Positions 6,191 to 10,048 of a stretch of DNA of 10,048 nt are shown here, in pieces; position 1 is the first letter of the stretch; every line of letters starts with the position of its first letter. This stretch comes from Klenkia sp. (GTDB taxonomy: Bacteria; Actinomycetota; Actinomycetes; Mycobacteriales; Geodermatophilaceae). The stretch is from NCBI GenBank assembly GCA_025966215.1, contig JAOPVM010000413.1, positions 1-10,048 of the forward strand. Direction: 5' to 3'. Made by a program: the position numbers and the translations under genes. Under the pieces are notes generated by a model, which saw only the letters and a program-made list of their open reading frames with translations, ran no database searches and was not told the origin of the DNA.

Positions 6191-7438
6191 GTGACGTCCC
6201 ACCCTGCCCGCCTGATCCGCCGAGCCGCCGCGGCGGCCGCCGTCGGCGTCCCCGTCGGCCTGGTGGTCCGCGCCACCTGGGGGCTGCCCGCCGCCATCGG
6301 CGCCGGTCGCCGTGGTCCGCTGCCGGAGGTGACCGGCTCGCCACAGTTCAGCGACGGCACGTTCCGCAACCGGCTGCCGGGCCCGGTGATCCCCGCGGTG
6401 AGCGCCCGCAGCGGCCTGCTCCGGCAGACCCACCGCGAGCGCGACCGTGGCCGCCCGATCGGTCCCGTCCCGCTCGTGTGCCCGGAGTTCCCGGCCCGGG
6501 CCGGGGAGCTGGCCGCCACCTGGCTGGGCCACTCGACCGTCCTGCTGGAGGTCGACGGCCGGCGGGTGCTGGTCGACCCGGTGTGGGGCGACCGGGTCTC
6601 GCCGTCCCCGCTGTTCGGGCCGCGTCGGCTGCACGCCCCGCCCGGGCCGATCGACGACCTGCCCGACGTGGACGCGGTGCTGGTCTCCCACGACCACTAC
6701 GACCACCTCGACATGCCCACCGTGCAGGCGCTGCTGCACCGGACCCGCGCGCCCTTCGTCGTCCCGCTGGGCATCGGGCAGCACCTGCGCGCCTGGGGTG
6801 TGCCCGCGGAGCGGGTGGTCGAGCTGGACTGGGACCAGTCGGTGGTGGTCGCCGGGCTGACCCTCACCTGTACCGAGGCCCGGCACTTCTCCGGCCGCTG
6901 GTTCGGCCGCGACGACACCCTGTGGTGCTCCTGGGCGGTGCACGGCCCCCGGCACCGGGTGTTCTTCGGCGGGGACACCGGCTACACGCCGGCCTTCGCC
7001 GGCATCGGCGCCCGGCTGGGGCCCTTCGACCTGACCCTGCTGCCGATCGGCGCCTACGACCCGGCGTGGCGGGAGGTGCACATGGACCCGGAGGAGGCGG
7101 TGCGGGCGCACGGCGACCTGGGCGGCGACGTCCTGGTCCCGGTGCACTGGGCGACCTTCAACCTGGCCTTCCACCCCTGGGCCGAGCCGGTGCGGCGGCT
7201 GCTCGTCGAGGCGGCCCGCACCGGGGCGCGGGTCGCCGTCCCCCGCCCCGGGGAGCGGGTCGACGTGCTCGACCCGCCGGAGGTGCAGGACTGGTGGACC
7301 GACGTCGGGTCGGCCGAGGACCGGCCCGTGCCGCCCCGGCCCGCCGTCAGCGGGTGGGGAGCACGGGCAGTTCCAGGCGCGAGGGGTGCGCGGCGTCGTG
7401 CAGCACCTCGACCCGGGAGGTCCGACCGCCGGTCGTGA
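6191..7438 (+). CDS. MBL-fold metallohydrolase, NAPE-PLD-like
   Basis: A 415-residue metallo-beta-lactamase-fold hydrolase resembling N-acyl-phosphatidylethanolamine phospholipase D and its bacterial relatives. Residues 8-30 (two arginines, then a run of alanines and hydrophobics) look like a membrane anchor or signal. The core reads WLGHSTVLLEVDG (111-123), LVDPVW, the zinc motif SHDHYDHLD (H167, H169, D171, H172), ARHFSGR (H232), FFGGDTGY (D262), LLPIGAYDP and VPVHWATF (H319); all metal ligands are present. A likely role is phosphodiester hydrolysis in phospholipid metabolism, unproven. The GTG at 6191 is the best start; GGAGGG abuts it, and GATGCT six bases upstream is a weak leaderless -10. 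The family domain ends near DWW (368-370). The last ~45 residues are Arg/Pro/Ala-rich and run 92 bases into the convergent CocE remnant, suggesting loss of an earlier stop. Confidence 0.93.
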   Translation: MTSHPARLIRRAAAAAAVGVPVGLVVRATWGLPAAIGAGRRGPLPEVTGSPQFSDGTFRNRLPGPVIPAVSARSGLLRQTHRERDRGRPIGPVPLVCPEFPARAGELAATWLGHSTVLLEVDGRRVLVDPVWGDRVSPSPLFGPRRLHAPPGPIDDLPDVDAVLVSHDHYDHLDMPTVQALLHRTRAPFVVPLGIGQHLRAWGVPAERVVELDWDQSVVVAGLTLTCTEARHFSGRWFGRDDTLWCSWAVHGPRHRVFFGGDTGYTPAFAGIGARLGPFDLTLLPIGAYDPAWREVHMDPEEAVRAHGDLGGDVLVPVHWATFNLAFHPWAEPVRRLLVEAARTGARVAVPRPGERVDVLDPPEVQDWWTDVGSAEDRPVPPRPAVSGWGARAVPGARGARRRAAPRPGRSDRRS

Positions 7439-7607
7439 CGGCGAAGGGCTCCCCGGTGACGTCGGGGCGGTAGTGGTCACCGAGCAGGGTCACCCCGTCG
7501 GGCAGGGGGACGGCGACGTCGCGGTGCACCGTGTACCGCCGGGCCCGCAGCGGCAGCCCCAGCGCCGGGTCCACCAGCAGTCCACCCAGCCTGGCCCCTG
7601 CGCCCAC
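7347..7607 (-). pseudogene. internally deleted CocE/NonD family hydrolase
   Basis: An 86-residue ORF from GTG at 7607 (GAGG about nine bases upstream). Residues 5-48 match the N-terminus of CocE/NonD (X-Pro dipeptidyl-peptidase S15-type) serine hydrolases: ALGLPLRARRYTVHRDVAV, then LPDGVTLLGDHYRP. The rest matches the family's extreme C-terminus: TGEPFA, then EVLHDAAHPSRLELPVLP. Full-length members are roughly 550 residues or more, so the whole alpha/beta-hydrolase core with its Ser-Asp-His triad and most of the jelly-roll domain are gone. The join is in frame at DVTGEP (about 7450-7460), where TG may belong to both sides. It is convergent with and overlaps the tail of the MBL gene. It cannot be catalytically active. 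Family assignment rests on recall of terminal motifs. Confidence 0.75.
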
Positions 7608-7623
7608 GGTGCCGCCTCGCCCC

Positions 7624-7680
7624 CGCCGGGGCCTCGATGCCCCGGCGTCGGCCCGTCCTCGCCGTCCTCGTCGGCCGACG
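7624..7680. repeat. nested inverted repeats between the divergent remnants
   Basis: CGCCGGGGC (7624-7632) and GCCCCGGCG (7639-7647) form a perfect 9-bp inverted repeat with a 6-base spacer. CGTCGGCC (7646-7653) and GGCCGACG (7673-7680) form an 8-bp inverted repeat with a 19-base spacer, and a 14-bp palindrome CGGCCCCGGGGCCG follows at 7699-7712. All lie in the 124-base gap between the GTG starts of the CocE and enoyl-CoA hydratase remnants, where a shared divergent promoter or operator would have been. GC richness makes some of this expected by chance. Confidence 0.45.
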
Positions 7681-7731
7681 GTGCTCCACCGGCCGTCCCG
7701 GCCCCGGGGCCGCCGGCCCCGGAGAAGACCC

Positions 7732-8065
7732 GTGCCCACCCTGGACCGCCACGACGACGGGTTCCCACTCGACTCTGGCGACACCGAGAACCGGTTCCAC
7801 CCCGACTGGCTGACCGCCGTGCACACCGGGCTGGACCAGGTCGAGGCTCGCCCCACCGGCCGTGCACGGGGCGATGACCACCGCCCGCCGCTACGGCGGG
7901 GAGGACGCCCGCGCCGCCGGGATCGTCGAGCACGCGGTCATCGAGGACGCCGTCACGAGCACCGCGGTGGAGCTCGCCGCCGCGCATGCCGGCAGGGCCG
8001 GCCCCACGCTGGGCACCATCGAGACCTGCTGTGGCCCACCGCGGCGGCGGCCCCCGCCGATCGCC
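7732..8065 (+). pseudogene. internally deleted, frameshifted enoyl-CoA hydratase/isomerase
   Basis: From GTG 7732 (GGAG at 7721-7724, 7-base spacer) about 39 residues match the N-terminus of actinobacterial enoyl-CoA hydratase/isomerase proteins: PTLDRHDDGFPL, then GDTENRFHPDWLTAVHTGLD and QVEA. From about 7847, in the +1 frame, the match resumes at the C-terminal third: LAPPAVHGAMTTARRYGGED, AAGIVEHAV and AGRAGPTLGTIET. A further shift near 8030 would restore a typical GPTAAAA ending in the first frame. Members are about 220-270 residues; some 130, including both oxyanion-hole segments and the catalytic acid region, are missing. The gene is dead: deleted internally and out of frame. The 3' end is approximate. 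It is divergent from the CocE remnant and convergent with the NERD gene. Confidence 0.75.
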
Positions 8066-8149
8066 CTGTTCGGGGGCGTCGCGGACCGAGCAGGGTGGCG
8101 AGCCCAGACGCGGTGTCGTGGGGGCTGCCGCGCCGGTACCGGCCCCTGT

Positions 8150-9169
8150 CTAAGCCTCCGGAAACCGGCCGCGGAGCCGCTCGGCGATCGCCGCCAGGCC
8201 CTGCGGCGTGTACGGCCCGTCGCGGACGATGAGCCTCGCCGTGGACCTCGGTCCCCCGAGTCGGACGTCCTCCATCCGGTCGGGCGGGAAGAGCGGCCAC
8301 TCGGCGTCGAAGAACGCGAGGACACCGGTGACCGCTACGTCGACGGGTAGGCGGGTGTCCCCGGCAAGCGCATCGCGGACCAGCTGCACCTGTCGCTGCA
8401 CGCCGGCGACGAGCTCGGTGGCGTCGCGCCGGCCGACGAGCAGCTTGTACCGCCGGGGGCCGAACAGGCCGCCCTTCCCGTCGACGCGGACCATGCCGGT
8501 GTAGTTCTTCGAGTCGATGACGTAGACACCGGACGACGAGACGGCGATGTGGTCGATGTTGGCCCTCGTCCCCGGGATCCGCCGGTCGTGCAGCACCTCG
8601 ACGCCGCGGTCGACGAGCTGGTCCAGACGTCGGGCGACGGCGCGCTCTCCGGCCGCGCCCTGCCGCCAGGCGGTGACGTGTTGCGGCTCATCGGACAGCG
8701 CGAGGACGAGTCCGCCGAGGAGCGGGTGTGCGTCCCGGACGCGTTGTTCCCGACGGGCCCTGCGCCGCTCGTACTCGGCCTGGGCCGAGCCGCCGGCCGC
8801 GCCCGTGACGCGCGGAGCCGCGGGCGTCGGCTCGTGCCTCTCGGCGGTGGGGATCGCGACGTCCGCGGCTTCGTGGGCGAGGCAACGAGTGCCCCGCTGC
8901 GCCCGGTTCCACTGAGCGGCGCCCCCGGCGGGCAGGTCCGCGCCGCAGGTCACACAGCACGCCGGACGGCGCAGCGTCAGTGTCCGCCAGGCCGGCTCGG
9001 CGTCGACGGCAGGTCGGGCCGGTGGCTCCTCGGCGGAACCGTGTGATGCACATCGGATCGCTGCGGCTGAGCGGCTCCAGAGGGCGCTGGTTCCGCTCGC
9101 GAGCGCGGTACCGCACTCGCAGCAGATGCCGTCCCGGCGGAGGCGGAGGGCGCGCCAGTCGTCACTCAC
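8150..9169 (-). CDS. NERD-domain protein with duplicated CxxCG zinc-binding-like module
   Basis: A 339-residue protein. Two N-terminal modules share one pattern: WRALRLRR...CCECG...RCASH (C16, C19, C40, H43) and WRTLTLRR...CCVTCG...RCLAH (C72, C75, C96, H99), each CxxCG-x20-CxxH and likely to bind zinc. A charged Arg-rich linker (about 130-150) follows. The NERD (nuclease-related) domain runs about 168-275: GAAGERAV (E175), NIDHIAV (D206) and VYVIDSKNY (D219, K221), matching the E...D...(D/E)xK active site of PD-(D/E)XK nucleases. A conserved tail ends at 339. Predicted role: DNA binding or cleavage in the cytoplasm; physiological function is not known for most NERD proteins. The GTG at 9169 is chosen because the first module starts there; the frame stays open to 9472 without homology. 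No strong Shine-Dalgarno is seen. Confidence 0.88.
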   Translation of the reverse strand: MSDDWRALRLRRDGICCECGTALASGTSALWSRSAAAIRCASHGSAEEPPARPAVDAEPAWRTLTLRRPACCVTCGADLPAGGAAQWNRAQRGTRCLAHEAADVAIPTAERHEPTPAAPRVTGAAGGSAQAEYERRRARREQRVRDAHPLLGGLVLALSDEPQHVTAWRQGAAGERAVARRLDQLVDRGVEVLHDRRIPGTRANIDHIAVSSSGVYVIDSKNYTGMVRVDGKGGLFGPRRYKLLVGRRDATELVAGVQRQVQLVRDALAGDTRLPVDVAVTGVLAFFDAEWPLFPPDRMEDVRLGGPRSTARLIVRDGPYTPQGLAAIAERLRGRFPEA

Positions 9170-9263
9170 GTCGCGGATGGTGCCGTGAACGGGTTCGTGG
9201 GCCGGGGATGTCCGACGCCCACGCGCGGTCAGCAGCAGCCGCGCTCGCGACCGCACCGCCGAT

Positions 9264-9329
9264 CGGCACATGCACGTTCTGGCACGTGCAGCAGTTGGCA
9301 CGGTGCACCTCCTGGCACGCGCAACGTCC
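9264..9329. repeat. tandem array of four degenerate 16-17 bp units
   Basis: Four head-to-tail units: CGGCACATGCACGTTC, TGGCACGTGCAGCAGT, TGGCACGGTGCACCTCC and TGGCACGCGCAACGTCC. A partial fifth (TGTGCC...CCGTGCAGG) runs to about 9348. The shared core is TGGCACGTGCA. Within it TGCACGT-TCTGGC-ACGTGCA (9271-9290) is a perfect 7-bp inverted repeat, and GCACGTGC and GGTGCACC are palindromes. The array lies about 95-180 bases upstream of the NERD start and is visibly less GC-rich than its surroundings. It could be a set of regulator sites, a decayed intergenic repeat, or part of a small cysteine-rich ORF on the minus strand (repeating CQEVH / CQNVH). Confidence 0.65.
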
Positions 9330-9518
9330 TGTGCCCGATCCGTGCAGGTCCACGACCCCCGAACACGTAGACGTCGGTGTTGGTCAGGTCGGGCATGGGG
9401 GCTGGCCCCGCCGTCGACGGCAGTGGCCACGCGGACTGCGAGCCCGGTGGCGATCTCACCCGCTCTGCCCATCGGTGGTCTCCCTCGGGCACCTGTGCCA
9501 GCGACACACGCCTCGGCT

Positions 9519-9851
9519 TCAAGGCCATCGCCAGCGCGTCAGCCTTGCACCGCCTCCGGGGAGTCGAACTGCTGGTCCGTCCCGCCGAGCTACCAGCTGT
9601 CGTCCATGTCGGGGGACCGGCAGGTCATCGGCGCGCCGGAGCGTGACGGAGATCGGACGGTCCCATCGCGGTGCTGCGCGGCGGTGGTCCCGCCGGGCGT
9701 GCACGGTCGGGGCGTCGGCGGCACGAACGCCCACATCCACGGCTCGCCGAGCTCGGCGGCCGCGCCGGCGTCGGTGGAGCTCTTGCGCGTTCTGGGCCAT
9801 GGCTGCCCCGCCGAGCAGTACGGCGATCACCGCCACCCAGGCGCCGAGCAC
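9519..9851 (-). CDS. doubtful small ORF with one hydrophobic segment
   Basis: A 110-residue ORF from GTG 9851. Residues 1-20 (VLGAWVAVIAVLLGGAAMAQ) form a good transmembrane helix or signal peptide with a plausible cleavage site after AMA. The rest is Arg-rich and looks like out-of-frame GC-rich DNA. Upstream in the same frame AGGAGGV extends the hydrophobic part to a stop near 9890, but no ATG is available there. No family recognised. It may be the start of a membrane protein whose downstream part has been frameshifted, or not a gene at all. Confidence 0.2.
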   Translation of the reverse strand: MLGAWVAVIAVLLGGAAMAQNAQELHRRRRGRRARRAVDVGVRAADAPTVHARRDHRRAAPRWDRPISVTLRRADDLPVPRHGRQLVARRDGPAVRLPGGGARLTRWRWP

Positions 9852-9938
9852 GACTCCACCCGCTCCTCCGGCGAGGCCCGTCGCCCGCCGTCACCGGCTT
9901 GCGGCGACCGCGGCCAGCACGAGGCAGCCGCTGGAGCG

Positions 9939-9991
9939 GGGCGGCGTGCGAGGTGGGGAGGGCCGTGGACGGGCCCTCCCGGGCGGCGTGC
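9939..9991. terminator. 9-bp hairpin flanked by 11-bp direct repeats
   Basis: GGGAGGGCC (9956-9964) and GGCCCTCCC (9972-9980) form a perfect 9-bp stem with a 7-base loop GTGGACG. Exact copies of GGGCGGCGTGC lie on both sides (9939-9949 and 9981-9991), 42 bases apart. There is no T tract. It could terminate a transcript from either side or be a small repeat element; no flanking gene decides between these. Confidence 0.4.
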
Positions 9992-10048
9992 AGGCAGGGC
10001 CCCCAGACAGATCCGGTGCGTTCGGCGGGATGGCCGCCGTCCCGGGTT

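Larger units (their letters stand above)
9170..10048. other. 880-base stretch without a confident gene
   Basis: All six frames carry only short or low-complexity ORFs. Contents: the tandem repeat at 9264-9329; a small ORF (minus, ATG 9396 to stop 9229) starting MPDLTNTDVYVFGG that runs through the repeat; a larger frame from 9528 that includes it; a hydrophobic ORF at 9519-9851; a tRNA-like GTTCGACTCC motif on the minus strand (9560-9569); and a hairpin with direct repeats at 9939-9991. Stretches of protein-like sequence that break off abruptly suggest decayed coding DNA, but no parent family was recognised. Confidence 0.5.

Noticed and set aside
4383..6344. 653-residue minus-strand ORF
   Set aside because: It mirrors the Usp and GAF-ANTAR genes, which have clear motifs on the plus strand; no domain is visible in it.
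6113..7480. 455-residue minus-strand ORF
   Set aside because: It is the antisense shadow of the MBL hydrolase, whose zinc motifs establish the true strand.
7384..8598. Recurring CGTGCAGCACCTCGACCC/G string (near 7396 and 8587) as a dispersed repeat
   Set aside because: Both encode VEVLHD in minus-strand genes (CocE remnant and NERD protein); the likeness comes from the same short peptide with the same preferred codons.
9546..9603. tRNA- or tmRNA-like fragment on the minus strand (AGCTGGTAGCTC ... GTTCGACTCC)
   Set aside because: The T-arm bases do not pair, only about 18 bases separate the D-loop-like and T-loop-like parts, and there is no anticodon arm or acceptor stem. At most a remnant.
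1..10048. CRISPR array, transposase, integrase, toxin-antitoxin pair or rRNA gene
   Set aside because: No spaced identical repeats, no recognisable recombinase or toxin motif and no rRNA-like sequence were seen on either strand.

Overview
The window looks like chromosomal DNA of a very high-GC actinomycete. Codon third positions are almost all G or C, GTG starts are common, and a stand-alone GAF-ANTAR regulator and a NERD protein with an N-terminal CxxCG module are present. The feel is of Geodermatophilaceae (Blastococcus, Modestobacter, Geodermatophilus), but this is an impression from gene content and composition, not a search result.

Left part (1-3033): a minus-strand pair, a shortened AlkD-type DNA alkylation repair gene (1065-1358) overlapping a fumarylacetoacetate-hydrolase-family gene (106-1068), is divergent from a plus-strand pair, an HpcH/HpaI-family aldolase (1403-2119) and an NAD-dependent epimerase (2146-3033). 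The FAH, aldolase and epimerase set suggests catabolism of a 2-keto acid, sugar acid or aromatic ring-cleavage product; the substrate cannot be read from the sequence. Middle (3097-4973): an APC-superfamily permease and a universal stress protein form a tight two-gene operon. Next come a GAF-ANTAR regulator (5175-6116) and a NAPE-PLD-like metallo-beta-lactamase-fold hydrolase (6191-7438).

Right part (7347-10048) is eroded. A CocE/NonD hydrolase remnant (minus, 7347-7607) and an enoyl-CoA hydratase remnant (plus, 7732 to about 8065) lie head to head; each keeps its N- and C-terminal ends but has lost its core. A complete NERD-domain protein (8150-9169, minus) carries two copies of a CxxCG-x20-CxxH module. 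The last ~880 bases have no confident gene. They hold a four-copy tandem repeat (16-17 bp units), a small hydrophobic ORF, and a 9-bp hairpin flanked by 11-bp direct repeats.

The most notable observation is that three unrelated genes in 10 kb (AlkD-like, CocE-like, enoyl-CoA hydratase) are each hollowed out, with both termini recognisable and the middle gone. The AlkD case is in frame and ends in an ATGA overlap with the FAH gene, which has no Shine-Dalgarno of its own, so that remnant may survive as a translational-coupling leader. I did not find a convincing new defence or mobile system; the NERD protein is the only gene that might belong to one.
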